Below, in pieces: positions 26,190 to 34,284 of a DNA stretch of 64,000 nucleotides. A program made the translations under genes and the position numbers. Every line of letters begins with the position of its first letter. Position 1 is the stretch's first letter. The stretch is from Desulfobacteraceae bacterium RAAP-1 (lineage in GTDB: Bacteria > Desulfobacterota > Desulfobacteria > Desulfobacterales > Desulfatirhabdiaceae). The DNA lies in assembly GCA_001443525.1 (NCBI GenBank), contig LKPX01000009.1, forward strand, positions 1 through 64,000, read 5' to 3'. The notes beneath the pieces are model-generated. The model was not told where the DNA came from. It searched no databases and saw only the letters and a program-made list of their open reading frames with translations.

Positions 26190-27109
26190 TTATCCAGGTC
26201 TATGCCCACGACATCCATCAGCTTTCTTACGGAATTGAACTCCGCATCACTGGATGGCACCACACGCAGGAAATGGGCTTTTTGCAGTATCATTTGATGT
26301 TCGGACGTATCCGGAGACAGCTTGAACAGGGCATCCTTGATTTTCTGAAGAATTTCTGGATTCATATTTTTTCTGGCGGAATATACCCATCCGGGATAAT
26401 ACCGGCTGTAAGCCACTACCCGAATTTTGCTGATGTCAATTCTATTTGCCACCACGTTCAGAGTCCCTTCGCGGATCAGCCCGATATCGAACTGACCGGC
26501 ATACACGGCCAGCACCACTTTTTCCTGTTTGCCGCCAGGCCCCGGAGAAAATTCGATTTCAGAAAAATCCTGACGCTTGATATTATGGTCATAGAATTTA
26601 CTCATGGGATACAAATATCCGCCTGCCGATGTCATGTCCACAGCGATCAACCGTTTGCCCCGGCAGTCTTCCAGGGTTTTGATCGATGTGTTGTCACTGC
26701 GGCAGATAATCTCTCCTCTGAAATTTTTATCTCCGGATGCCTCAACCACCTGAGCAAACGCTTTTTCACCATAGCGATGCGCCATTTTGACATAGACATA
26801 CGGATTGGAAAATGAAATATCCACCTTTCCCTGCCCCACCATCCGCATATGTTCATCAAAGGTGTCCGGGAAAATTTGCCGAATACGATATCCGGTTTCC
26901 TCTTCGAGATATTTCACAAGCAGATAATGGCGTTCATACGAAACAGAATGGGAATACTGAGGCAGATACGCATAGGTGACAGCGTCGTCCGTATCCACAA
27001 TTCGGGCGGGCTCGCGTTTGCTCAAATCGACTTTTTGGGGCGGATGATCATTGGAACAGCCCACACATGCCATGCAGGCAACCATCCAAAGGTACAGCAG
27101 ATATTTCAT
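26186..27109 (-). CDS. PhnD-like periplasmic substrate-binding lipoprotein
   Basis: About 307 residues. The signal peptide ends in a lipobox before Cys (ACVGC), predicting a membrane-anchored periplasmic lipoprotein. The body is the phosphate/phosphonate-binding (PhnD, PF12974-type) fold: YAYLPQYSHSVSYERHYLLV, then VGQGKVDISFSNPYVYV, DMTSAGGYLYPMSKFY and GQFDIGLIREGTL. No ABC permease or ATPase is encoded nearby. The four-base overlap with a histidine kinase argues that it is a sensory binding protein, not a transport one. The ligand is unknown. ATG 27109 is preferred to a GTG at 27118. Confidence 0.85.
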   Translation of the reverse strand: MKYLLYLWMVACMACVGCSNDHPPQKVDLSKREPARIVDTDDAVTYAYLPQYSHSVSYERHYLLVKYLEEETGYRIRQIFPDTFDEHMRMVGQGKVDISFSNPYVYVKMAHRYGEKAFAQVVEASGDKNFRGEIICRSDNTSIKTLEDCRGKRLIAVDMTSAGGYLYPMSKFYDHNIKRQDFSEIEFSPGPGGKQEKVVLAVYAGQFDIGLIREGTLNVVANRIDISKIRVVAYSRYYPGWVYSARKNMNPEILQKIKDALFKLSPDTSEHQMILQKAHFLRVVPSSDAEFNSVRKLMDVVGIDLDK

Positions 27110-27166
27110 ATGAATCACTTGCGTTCAATTTTAAAATACGGTTATCACAGCTACAGGTAACGGAAG

Positions 27167-28249
27167 TTAAATACGAGAATAGAGAACGCTGTCCTTTTCA
27201 AACTCCTTGATCACATCATCACTTAATGACGGTGTGATCCGGGGAATAATCTGGGCAAATGTTTCCAACGTCACCCGGTAATCCTTTTGAGTCGCAAGCT
27301 CCTGTTCGAAGGCGAACTGCGCCACTTGATGAAACAGATACTGGATGTCGGCAGGTGTAAATCCGGATACCCGGTCCACAAGCTGATCCAAATCTATTTC
27401 TCCGGTATTCAGTTTGGAAAGGTAATATTCAAGAATCGTGGTTCTGCCATCTTTATCCAATCCACCTACCGGAATGATGCAGTCAAACCTGCCCGGCCGC
27501 AGCATGGCGGCATCCAACTGGCGTATGTAATTTGTGGCACAAACCAGCAAAATTTTATTTCCTTGATTTTTGAGCAATGGAATCTGTTTTAAAAATTCGT
27601 TGGTGATGGATTTATCAATCCTATCCGCCGCATCCCGGCTGCTGGCAATCTCATCAAACTCATCAATAAACAGCACCACCTCATCAAGATTTCTGGCCCT
27701 TTCCATGACTTCTCGCAAGTTGGCACCGATTTTTTCCACGCCATCCGACATGAGCATACTGGGAGCAATTTCTATGTACCACCAGGAAAGGGCACCGGCA
27801 ATGGCCTTTGCAAAATGTGTTTTTCCGGTTCCCGGAGGACCGAAAAATGTAATCGCCTTGGGAGGCACGACGCCATGCTTCCTGGAAAGACTTTCTTCCG
27901 TCAGCGGTAGAATGATTCGACGCTGCACCAACTGTTTGGGCGGTTGAGAATCCGATATGGTATCCCAGATTTCCCTGCCGATACGCTGCGCCCCCATCTG
28001 ATTCAGGATATCCAGCCGCTGATAGCTCATATATTCATCGACGGCCTGCTCCATATTTTCGATAAAATCAATGGAAGCAACACGATATCCGACATCCCTG
28101 CCAACTTTTTCCGAGAGAAACCATTTGTGTTTCAAAATCTTGGACCACAAATCCGCAGCAATATCCGGTTCAAATTTTGCTCCGGTAAGTTCAAAAATTT
28201 TTTTAGAACATGTTTCCGGTGACAATGTTTCCTGAGAATTATCTTTCAT
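27167..28249 (-). CDS. AAA-family ATPase
   Basis: A 360-residue protein with one AAA module. Walker A is GPPGTGKT (about residues 136-143), Walker B is VVLFIDEFDE (about 187-196), sensor 1 is LLVCATN, and the arginine-finger motif is LRPGRFD. A C-terminal alpha-helical lid follows. The N-terminal 110 residues (ELTGAKFEPDIAADLW, FLSEKVGRDVGYRVA) are a separate domain I cannot name. Such proteins remodel or unfold partners; no substrate is apparent. The start at 28249 is preferred because GAGGATGCA sits at good spacing; a TTG at 28267 is the alternative. It precedes the PhnD-like gene by 57 bases on the same strand. Confidence 0.87.
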   Translation of the reverse strand: MKDNSQETLSPETCSKKIFELTGAKFEPDIAADLWSKILKHKWFLSEKVGRDVGYRVASIDFIENMEQAVDEYMSYQRLDILNQMGAQRIGREIWDTISDSQPPKQLVQRRIILPLTEESLSRKHGVVPPKAITFFGPPGTGKTHFAKAIAGALSWWYIEIAPSMLMSDGVEKIGANLREVMERARNLDEVVLFIDEFDEIASSRDAADRIDKSITNEFLKQIPLLKNQGNKILLVCATNYIRQLDAAMLRPGRFDCIIPVGGLDKDGRTTILEYYLSKLNTGEIDLDQLVDRVSGFTPADIQYLFHQVAQFAFEQELATQKDYRVTLETFAQIIPRITPSLSDDVIKEFEKDSVLYSRI

Positions 28250-28363
28250 TGCATCCTCTTCACTCAAGACAGCTTATTGATAATATCCATTAGGATGATA
28301 TCCACATAATCGGTAATCATAGCGTCACAATATCCTATAAATCATGCCAAATTCCATAAAAAA

Positions 28364-28392
28364 TGCGATAATACACTAAAGCGTATTATCGC
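28364..28392. promoter_or_regulatory. Perfect 11-bp inverted repeat upstream of the AAA ATPase gene
   Basis: TGCGATAATAC and GTATTATCGCA form a perfect 11-bp stem with a 7-base loop, about 115 bp upstream of the AAA gene start. There is no T-run on either side. It could be an operator or a transcript hairpin at the chromosome-island boundary. Confidence 0.5.
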
Positions 28393-28474
28393 ATCGAAAC
28401 CAGACAAAAATACATTTTTATAAACCATAGATTTTTATGTCACCAGCGATCCTGATCAAATATCTCATTTTTGC

Positions 28475-28532
28475 TGGTGCCTGGGACGAGAATCGAACTC
28501 GTACAGGGATAAACCCCGAGGGATTTTAAGTC
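28475..28532 (-). tRNA. 3' fragment of a tRNA-Leu (TAA-type), probable attachment-site remnant
   Basis: Read on the minus strand, this is the 3' part of a class II tRNA. It has the anticodon loop CTTAAAA with the 3' side of its stem, a long variable arm, the T arm ACGAG-TTCGATT-CTCGT, the acceptor strand CCCAGGC, and an encoded CCA end. The 5' half (D arm and 5' acceptor strand GCCTGGG) is absent from the next 100 bases. It is therefore not a functional gene. Such 3' halves mark one end of elements integrated by tyrosine recombinases, and an integrase remnant starts about 150 bp away. Confidence 0.8.
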
Positions 28533-28679
28533 TGTTTTTTTGGGGTTTTCATTAGTCATCATTTTTCGCATAGAACATCTTGACATTATTAGGCGAATAC
28601 GCTATTTTTACTATCACTTTGTATCACTCAAAATCACCGTCCACTGGTGAAAAATTTGTGACAGGTTTGTGACAAGAAA

Positions 28680-29674
28680 ATGGGGGAAACAATCGCTATG
28701 ATATGGAAAAGAACTAAATATGATGCCTTCGTAAAAAGTCGATTTTTGGCCATTTTGATGGCTGTAACATATTGAATTTATATGATGCATAAATTCAAAT
28801 TTGGATTTTTTACGAGGACATCAAATATGATGGTGTATATTCAAGAGACGCCAAAAACGAAAGTTACGGTATCAAACAAGACTATTACCTGTCAATCAGA
28901 TACCGGTTCAATGGAAAAAACTATCAGGAGGTTGTCGGCAGAGCTGCGGACTGTACACCAAAGCAGGCTTTTCTTGTTTTGTGCGAACTGAAGGGCAATC
29001 AGAAGAACGGCACGCCACCATTTACGTTAAAGATGAAGCGGGACATAGAGCAGGCAAGAGGGCTGAAAGAGGATGAAGAACAGGCGATGCAGGAAAAAGT
29101 GAATGTAACCTTCAAGACCTTCTTTGAAACAAAATACCTGCCTATCCAAAAGCTGCATAAAGGCCGAAACACATGGATAAAGGAAGAGCAGCACGCAAAG
29201 ATTTGGTTGTGTCCAGTTGTCGGAAGCATCCCTGTAAAAGATATCTGTGCTTTCCATATTGAAAAGATCAAGCGGTTTACATGACCAGCAGAGTCAAGGC
29301 CATGTTTACCGAATTACTGCGAGAAAAACCGGATGCGCTTGTGCTCCCCGGAAGAAACAAGCGGGAGCTGAAAGAGATTGGGAAAACATTCCGCGAATGT
29401 GTGGATCACCTGGGGCTGAATTCCGGCATTGATGATGATCGGTTGAAATGCGTTTTTCACTCTCTACGTCATACTCATGCAAGCAGGTTATTGGAGGCCG
29501 GTAAGGACATCTACAGAGTAAAAGAGTTGTTGGGACATGCAAAACATAACCACAACCGAAAGATACGACCATGTGACGGCGGATAGATTAAGATCAGCCA
29601 TTGAGGACATGGAACGAATGAATAGTCGGACTGGCGCTGAAATAATTCCCATGCCAATAATAAACAAGAGGTAA
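28680..29674 (+). pseudogene. Tyrosine recombinase (integrase), broken by a MITE, an internal deletion and a frameshift
   Basis: Three pieces of one integrase are visible. The N-terminus (ATG at 28680 or 28698, ending TKY) is interrupted by copy C of the small element. Removing the element and one AATA joins it in frame to DGVYSRDAKNESYGIKQDYY and on to the core-binding domain (TFKTFFETKYLPIQKLHKGR, to 29284). The first part of the catalytic domain is missing. The rest carries the active-site block FHSLRHTHASRLLEAG and ELLGHA. A one-base insertion in an A-run near 29541 then shifts the frame; in the other frame NITTTERYDHVTADRLRSAI restores the catalytic tyrosine region to a stop at 29674. 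The protein cannot be made. It lies beside the tRNA-Leu fragment. Confidence 0.85.
28721..28823. repeat. MITE-like element, copy C, with AATA target duplication
   Basis: A 103-bp element with the family ends (TGATGCCTTCGTAAAAAGT left; TGATGTCCTCGTAAAAAAT on the opposite strand at the right). The interior differs: it carries the perfect hairpin TTGAATTTAT-ATGATGC-ATAAATTCAA. AATA at 28717-28720 and 28824-28827 is the target duplication. It interrupts the integrase reading frame, and clean removal restores it, so insertion came after the integrase arrived. Confidence 0.9.
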
Positions 29675-29678
29675 GGCC

Positions 29679-30095
29679 ATGAGCTTATACGAACAAGATT
29701 TTTACCAATGGACACAGGAACAGGCGGCGCTTTTGAAAGCTGGTGCGCTGGCGCAACTGGATATTGAAAACCTGATAGAGGAAGTGGAGTCGATGGGGAA
29801 AAGCCAAAAAAGGGAATTATACAGCCGTCTCGTTGTCCTGATAATGCACATGCTGAAATGGGATTATCAACCGGATATGCAGTCAAGGAGCTGGGAGAAC
29901 ACCATATTGACGCAACGGCGTGAAATCAGGTTCCTGATTCAGGACAACCCCAGTCTCAAGCGCACTGTGTTTGAAGCGGCAAACTTTGTCTATCGTGATT
30001 CTGTGGACGCTGCATCTATTGAAACCGGATTGCCTATATCCGCTTTCCCCGAAAACTGCCCATACAGCGTCGAGCAAATCATGGGAAATCTGTAA
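29679..30095 (+). CDS. DUF29-family protein
   Basis: A 138-residue protein with the full DUF29 pattern: YEQDFYQWTQEQAALLKAG at the N-terminus, then DIENLIEEVESMGKSQKREL, LIMHMLKWDYQPDMQSRSW and a C-terminal PYSVEQIM segment. DUF29 proteins are common in cyanobacteria and in mobile regions of proteobacteria; their function is unknown. The ribosome-binding site AAGAGGTAAGG overlaps the end of the integrase remnant. Its 3' end overlaps the convergent antitoxin gene by 17 bases, which ties the two loci physically. Confidence 0.9.
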   Translation: MSLYEQDFYQWTQEQAALLKAGALAQLDIENLIEEVESMGKSQKRELYSRLVVLIMHMLKWDYQPDMQSRSWENTILTQRREIRFLIQDNPSLKRTVFEAANFVYRDSVDAASIETGLPISAFPENCPYSVEQIMGNL

Positions 30096-30426
30096 GCGTC
30101 AACTGTGCGGGGCTGATTCCCAGCACCGCAGAGATTTTCGTTTTTGTTGTAAGTCTCAACCGGGAGGACGGTTTTTCCATTTTGGCATATGCAGGTTGAG
30201 AAATTTTCAGTTGTCTGGCAACCTCCTCCTGTGAAAGCCCTTTATATTCACACCATGCACGGACAAGGCTTTTCCCTTCAAGGGCATGTTTCTGAACCAC
30301 ATCACTCGGGAAATAAACCTTCTCTTTCGGTTTGACGGTAAACTGCAAGTATTCTGCATACGGAATAATGGCAAATGCCGGAACACCATTGTATAAAATA
30401 ATCTGATGCTCAGTAGGTGCGTTCAT
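30079..30426 (-). CDS. Xre-family antitoxin (helix-turn-helix)
   Basis: About 115 residues. The N-terminus (ILYNGVPAFAIIPYAEYLQ) resembles the short Phd/YefM-like segment seen in some antitoxins. The C-terminus is a Cro/C1-type helix-turn-helix (about 53-110: YKGLSQEEVARQLKISQPAYAKME). It should neutralise the RelE-like toxin encoded just upstream and repress their promoter. A GAGGAGG ribosome-binding site lies within the toxin's coding end, and the start overlaps the toxin by 17 bases. The order toxin then antitoxin is that of HigBA-type pairs. It is the last gene of the pair. Confidence 0.85.
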   Translation of the reverse strand: MNAPTEHQIILYNGVPAFAIIPYAEYLQFTVKPKEKVYFPSDVVQKHALEGKSLVRAWCEYKGLSQEEVARQLKISQPAYAKMEKPSSRLRLTTKTKISAVLGISPAQLTLTDFP

Positions 30427-30664
30427 CACGTTTTTTAACCTCCTCTATTTTGACAATGTTTAGAGATGTACTCACATCAAAAAACACGCGGAATCTGCCC
30501 GCCCTGAGGCGGTAATCGTACTGGTGGTTGACCAGTCTTTTTACATTCTTGCAAACAGGCCAATTTTCAAGCGGTAAGACAGCATTAAAAACCATGCCTC
30601 GCTCTGCAATCTGGATTTTCTTCAGTTGCCGAAGCGCTTGCTTTTCCCATTGAATTTGGTACAT
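30410..30664 (-). CDS. RelE/ParE-superfamily toxin
   Basis: An 84-residue protein with the compact RelE/ParE fold pattern: YQIQWEKQALRQLKKI at the start, a central VKRLVNHQYDYRLRAGRFRVFF block with the conserved basic residues, and a terminal strand IVKIEEVKKRDE. RelE members cleave mRNA at the ribosome and ParE members poison gyrase; the sequence alone does not decide. It is paired with the overlapping Xre antitoxin. It lies in the decayed island, where such pairs often persist, and is apparently intact. Confidence 0.85.
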   Translation of the reverse strand: MYQIQWEKQALRQLKKIQIAERGMVFNAVLPLENWPVCKNVKRLVNHQYDYRLRAGRFRVFFDVSTSLNIVKIEEVKKRDERTY

Positions 30665-30685
30665 TCGTTTTTATAACCATTTTAT

Positions 30686-31666
30686 ATGTTTTTGTCAATT
30701 TTGTTATATTGGCAATGTGGGGATAGCCCGTGCGTCATGAACATGGGCGACAAGGCCGGGAATTTCCGCCGGCTTTCCCTTCTTTTCCAGGAAGATTCAC
30801 GGGGAGATGAAATGGACTTTGTGTCTGAACGTACCATTGGGGGGAAATCTGTTGTTTGGCTCGAAGAAGTTCTCGAACACGCAGACGATAAGAGAATAAA
30901 CCTGCTTTTGAAATCTGGAGCGCTCCAAATCTTTGAACGAATCCCGGCGGGATTGATTGAACCCGGTTCAATTGAGGAAAGGGAGCTGGCAATAGAGCAT
31001 TCCGGCAAAGACCTGTCGGATGATGCGTGGAATAACCTGCTGGCGTGGCCAGATAGATTGCAGACCATCAGCGCCGTTCTTTACTGGGTTCTAATGAGAA
31101 GCCAGAGGCTGCTTCCAAACGTAGATGGTTTTGGCCGTGACAGAGAAAATCCTGATGAGTATGTACCGGAAGATGAGGTCGAGTACTCGGAATTACGTTG
31201 GGGAAAGCATCAAGACACCCAAAACGTCTTCTATCTTCATGGAGCGCTGCCAATCTTTGATACTGGTGTAGAAATCATCAAAGAAGTGTATGACAAAACT
31301 ACCTATTGAAGAACATCAGCAAACGAATGGACAAAGGCGAATATCCAATATTTGTTACCGCAGGAAATGGGCGCGAGAAGCTCACTCATATCATGCACAA
31401 TCGCTATCTATCTAATTGCTACGAGAGCCTTTCATGTATTACCGGTTCAATAGTGACCTTCGGGTTTAATTTCGGCAAATATGATGACCATATAATTGAT
31501 GCCATCAACATCGCAGCCAAACATGGCAAAAAGACATCATCCAGGCTCTGGAGCATATATAGGCACCTACTCTAAGGCAGATAAGGATCACATTGAAAAA
31601 ATTTCTGATCGGTTTAAGTGCAAAGTGCACATTTACAATGCCAAAACAGCAACTGTGTGGGGATAA
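30686..31666 (+). pseudogene. DUF4917-like protein, split over three frames
   Basis: The region from about 31060 reads as a DUF4917 protein only if two frame changes are allowed. Frame one gives AVLYWVLMRSQRLLPNVDGF and ends at 31309. The next frame, entered near 31300, gives KNISKRMDKGEYPIFVTAGN and TGSIVTFGFNFGKYDDHII. A third, entered near 31550, gives IYIGTYSKADKDHIEKISD and ends TATVWG at 31664. The N-terminal section (30686-31050) does not look like DUF4917 (its usual LGNGFS start is missing) and may come from another gene. The locus is inactive as a single protein. DUF4917 function is unknown, but the family often lies in defence-rich or mobile regions. Confidence 0.7.
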
Positions 31667-31676
31667 GCCGCTCACC

Positions 31677-32075
31677 TCAACGCCAAAGTTTTTCAAACCG
31701 CGCCGGATTGGTCGCGGTGTATCTTACAGTATGCTGAATATTCCTGTGCCCCAAATAATCCTGAATCAACCTGGTGTCTGCTCCCTGGTCGGCCAAAGCG
31801 AAACCGCAACCATGCCGGAGCATGTACGGATGAGCGGGCAGGGCAAGCTTTGCTTTCTTTCCATATTCGCGGATTGCAAACCATGCCGTTTTTCTATTTA
31901 AAAGCAACCGCCTTTCGCTGATAAAAAAAAAGACTCTCCCTCCGGCTTCATCCTCGTCCGTTCCTTCAACCATGCTTTGACCATGCGGATTTCATCACCC
32001 CTGAGGGGTGCGTAGTGGATAGCGGTCTCGCGGCTGTTATTGCTACCAACTCGATGTGCGATCCACTTTCAAATT
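31677..32075 (-). pseudogene. FimB/FimE-type tyrosine recombinase, C-terminal remnant with frameshift
   Basis: The catalytic C-terminus is clear: YMLRHGCGFALADQGADTR, then LIQDYLGHRNIQHTVRYTAT to the stop, with the R-H-R box and tyrosine. Upstream, the matching part IHYAPLRGDEIRMVKAWLKE lies in a different frame. One T missing from the poly-T run near 31925-31933 separates them; adding one T gives ESFFFISERRLLLNRKTAW. The N-terminal half and first catalytic arginine region are absent. It is the second dead integrase in the island and unrelated in subtype to the first, suggesting more than one incoming element. Confidence 0.8.
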
Positions 32076-32093
32076 AAAAAGTGGTTGGGCCGG

Positions 32094-32420
32094 TTAAGGA
32101 GTGGGGGAATTGCCGCCATGGAATTTTCCAAAATGACGCGCCGAATAAAGGGCAATCAGGAAACCGCCCATTCCCATGGTAAGAATATCGGGGATTGAAT
32201 GCAGGTCGAAATTCCCGACATGAACGATAAGCAGATACGCCACCACCACATTGAAAAAGCCCCAAACGATATTGACGGTCGATGACGAAAGTCCTTCGCC
32301 GGATGGCTTGGCAAATGGGCTTTGAAAAGCACGTCCCATCATTCCGCTGACAATATGCGGAATGGCGTTGGCGAGAAAAACACCGCCGAAAAAGTAAGAG
32401 ATAGTGTTTGTCCAGTTCAT
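32094..32420 (-). CDS. Small membrane protein, unknown function
   Basis: A 108-residue hydrophobic protein with about three membrane segments: near residues 7-27 (YFFGGVFLANAIPHIVSGMM), 50-70 (IVWGFFNVVVAYLLIVHV) and 78-97. No catalytic motif is seen and I do not recognise a named family. It is the last gene of a four-gene leftward cassette (MarR, MFS, isochorismatase-like, this protein), 17 bases after the hydrolase gene. A role linked to the transporter is inferred only from position. Confidence 0.7.
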   Translation of the reverse strand: MNWTNTISYFFGGVFLANAIPHIVSGMMGRAFQSPFAKPSGEGLSSSTVNIVWGFFNVVVAYLLIVHVGNFDLHSIPDILTMGMGGFLIALYSARHFGKFHGGNSPTP

Positions 32421-32437
32421 GGTGAGTCCCCCCTTGG

Positions 32438-33004
32438 TTATTCCTGTTCAGAGACAAACGCGTCCGTAGTGACAACTGTTCCGCGTTTTGGAAATATCTT
32501 TTCCGTTAGAACGCGATGAACCTCGGCATCTGCATCGAGGCAGGCATCGTGAATTATGGTAATCTTGAAATCCAAATCAAACGCTCTGGTAACAGTTGCA
32601 AGGACGATGCCGCTGGTGGAAATGCCGAAAAGAACCAGATTTTCGATGCCGCGCGCGCGAAGCGTCAGGTTGAGGTGGTTTTCGGAGAACGCGCCGATGC
32701 GTTGTTTATAGATAATCAGGTCGCCGGGCTGAGCAATCGCGCCATGAAATTCGGCGGAAGGACTTCCTTTGACAAAAAGATTGTTTTGTTTTGCTTTTAG
32801 AAATTGAGTATCCAAATCGGCGACTTCCGGGTGGCCTTCGGAAAATCCCAGCCCCACATGGATAAGTTGATAATTTTTCTTTCGGGCCAAACCCACAATT
32901 TTGGATGCGTTGGGGATAATGCTTTCATAGCCGTCCCCCATCACCAATATCCCTTTTTGAAGGTCAAGCGTTACTACGGCGGTTTTGAATGGTTCAAGTT
33001 TCAT
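32438..33004 (-). CDS. Isochorismatase-family hydrolase lacking the usual catalytic cysteine
   Basis: A 188-residue alpha/beta hydrolase of the isochorismatase superfamily. The first acidic residue is in AVVTLDLQKGIL (about residues 9-20). The conserved lysine region lies near KQRIGAFSENHL, and the third motif reads GISTSGIVLATVTRA (about 135-149). In cysteine hydrolases of this family that motif carries a Cys (as in TxxCV); here it is replaced by small residues, as in isochorismatases and a common uncharacterised subgroup. The C-terminus DACLDADAEVHRVLTEKIFP is typical. AGGAG precedes the ATG. The substrate is unknown; association with a drug-exporter-like MFS protein suggests detoxification. 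Confidence 0.85.
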   Translation of the reverse strand: MKLEPFKTAVVTLDLQKGILVMGDGYESIIPNASKIVGLARKKNYQLIHVGLGFSEGHPEVADLDTQFLKAKQNNLFVKGSPSAEFHGAIAQPGDLIIYKQRIGAFSENHLNLTLRARGIENLVLFGISTSGIVLATVTRAFDLDFKITIIHDACLDADAEVHRVLTEKIFPKRGTVVTTDAFVSEQE

Positions 33005-33024
33005 TTTATATCTCCTTGTCCGGG

Positions 33025-34284
33025 TTATTTAGGCAGAAGCCCCATTTCCTGATAGATCGGACGCATGACTGTTCTGATTTTGGGCATTTGCAGCGAGAAC
33101 CACAGTGAACCCAAAAGACAGAATGCCCCTGTGATAATGATCGTGGCGGAAGCGCCGATTTTCTGGGCCAAAGCGCCAGCCAGTAGGCTCCCAATCGGGG
33201 CCGAACCGAAATACGCCATTGCGTAATAGCTGATGACGCGGGCGCGCTTATCCTCGGGCACAAGGGTCTGAATGATCGTATTACTGGCAGAAGCGCTCTG
33301 CATCATACCGAATCCTGCAAATCCCATGAGCAAAAGCGACAGAACAAACTGATGTGAGAAACCGAACAAGATCAATGCAAGCCCAAGTGTGGCCGAACTC
33401 ACTTGGATCATGCGCATCAAGCCAACGACCGATTTCCGGAATGCAAGAGAAAGCGCGGAAATAAGTGCCCCCAACCCAGAAGCAGCTGTAAGGCAGCCTA
33501 GTGTATAGGGGCCGCCATGGAAAACCTGACTTGCAAAGATAGGCAGCAAAACCATATACGGATAACCCATCAGCGAGACGATGGCGAAAAGCACAAGGAT
33601 CGCCCTGAGAGGGGAGAAACTGCGGACATAATCCCAGCCCTCACGCATTTGCCTTAACAGGTTGTCCGCCGTATGTGCCACTTCCACCGGCTTGATCTTC
33701 ATTATGAGAAGCGACACGACTACGGCTACATAGCTTATAGCGTCGATCAAAAAACATCCGCCTTCCCCTACGAGTCCGATTGTGACCCCAGCAAGGGCAG
33801 GCCCCAGCAGGCGTGCGCCATTGACCATTGTTGAGTTCAGGGCAATGGCGTTTCCAAGATCGTTCCGATTCTCGATCATCTGGACAAAGAATGACTGGCG
33901 TCCCGGCACGTCAAATGCGTTAATCAGCCCTTGCAACGCGCTGAGCACAATGACTTCCCAGATTGTAATGATGTGGCTGAGGGTAAGGGCTGCCAGCATA
34001 AGAGACTGGATGCCTGCCGCCGCCTGCGTCCAGATTAAGAGCTTTTGGCGATCCATTCTTTCGACCCAGGCTCCCGCCAGGGGTTGAAGAAGAAAGGGAA
34101 CAATTTGGCTCGCAAAGCCGACAATACCGAGAAGAAGCGCCGAGCCGGTTAGCCGGTAGACTAACCAACCGGTTGCCATACGCGTCATCCATGTGCCGAT
34201 GAGCGAGACACTTTGCCCTATAAAAAAGAGCCTGAAATTTCGGTTCTTTAATGCGCACCACGCATGAGAAAAGGAGACTTTCAT
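33025..34284 (-). CDS. MFS transporter (EntS/MFS_3-like exporter)
   Basis: A 419-residue inner-membrane protein with about 10-12 hydrophobic segments. The N-terminus NRNFRLFFIGQSVSLIGTWM and the following MATGWLVYRLTGSALLLGI are characteristic of the MFS_3/EntS group. GRQSFFVQMI and the mid-protein loop LVPEDKRARVISYY are also family-like. Members export siderophores, macrolides or other small molecules. The start ATG overlaps the MarR stop (ATGA), so the pair is translationally coupled and the MarR protein most likely controls it. The substrate is unknown. Confidence 0.9.
   Translation of the reverse strand: MKVSFSHAWCALKNRNFRLFFIGQSVSLIGTWMTRMATGWLVYRLTGSALLLGIVGFASQIVPFLLQPLAGAWVERMDRQKLLIWTQAAAGIQSLMLAALTLSHIITIWEVIVLSALQGLINAFDVPGRQSFFVQMIENRNDLGNAIALNSTMVNGARLLGPALAGVTIGLVGEGGCFLIDAISYVAVVVSLLIMKIKPVEVAHTADNLLRQMREGWDYVRSFSPLRAILVLFAIVSLMGYPYMVLLPIFASQVFHGGPYTLGCLTAASGLGALISALSLAFRKSVVGLMRMIQVSSATLGLALILFGFSHQFVLSLLLMGFAGFGMMQSASASNTIIQTLVPEDKRARVISYYAMAYFGSAPIGSLLAGALAQKIGASATIIITGAFCLLGSLWFSLQMPKIRTVMRPIYQEMGLLPK

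Noticed and set aside
28475-28600. Complete tRNA-Leu gene
   Set aside because: No D arm and no GCCTGGG 5' acceptor strand are found in the adjoining bases; only the 3' half matches a tRNA.
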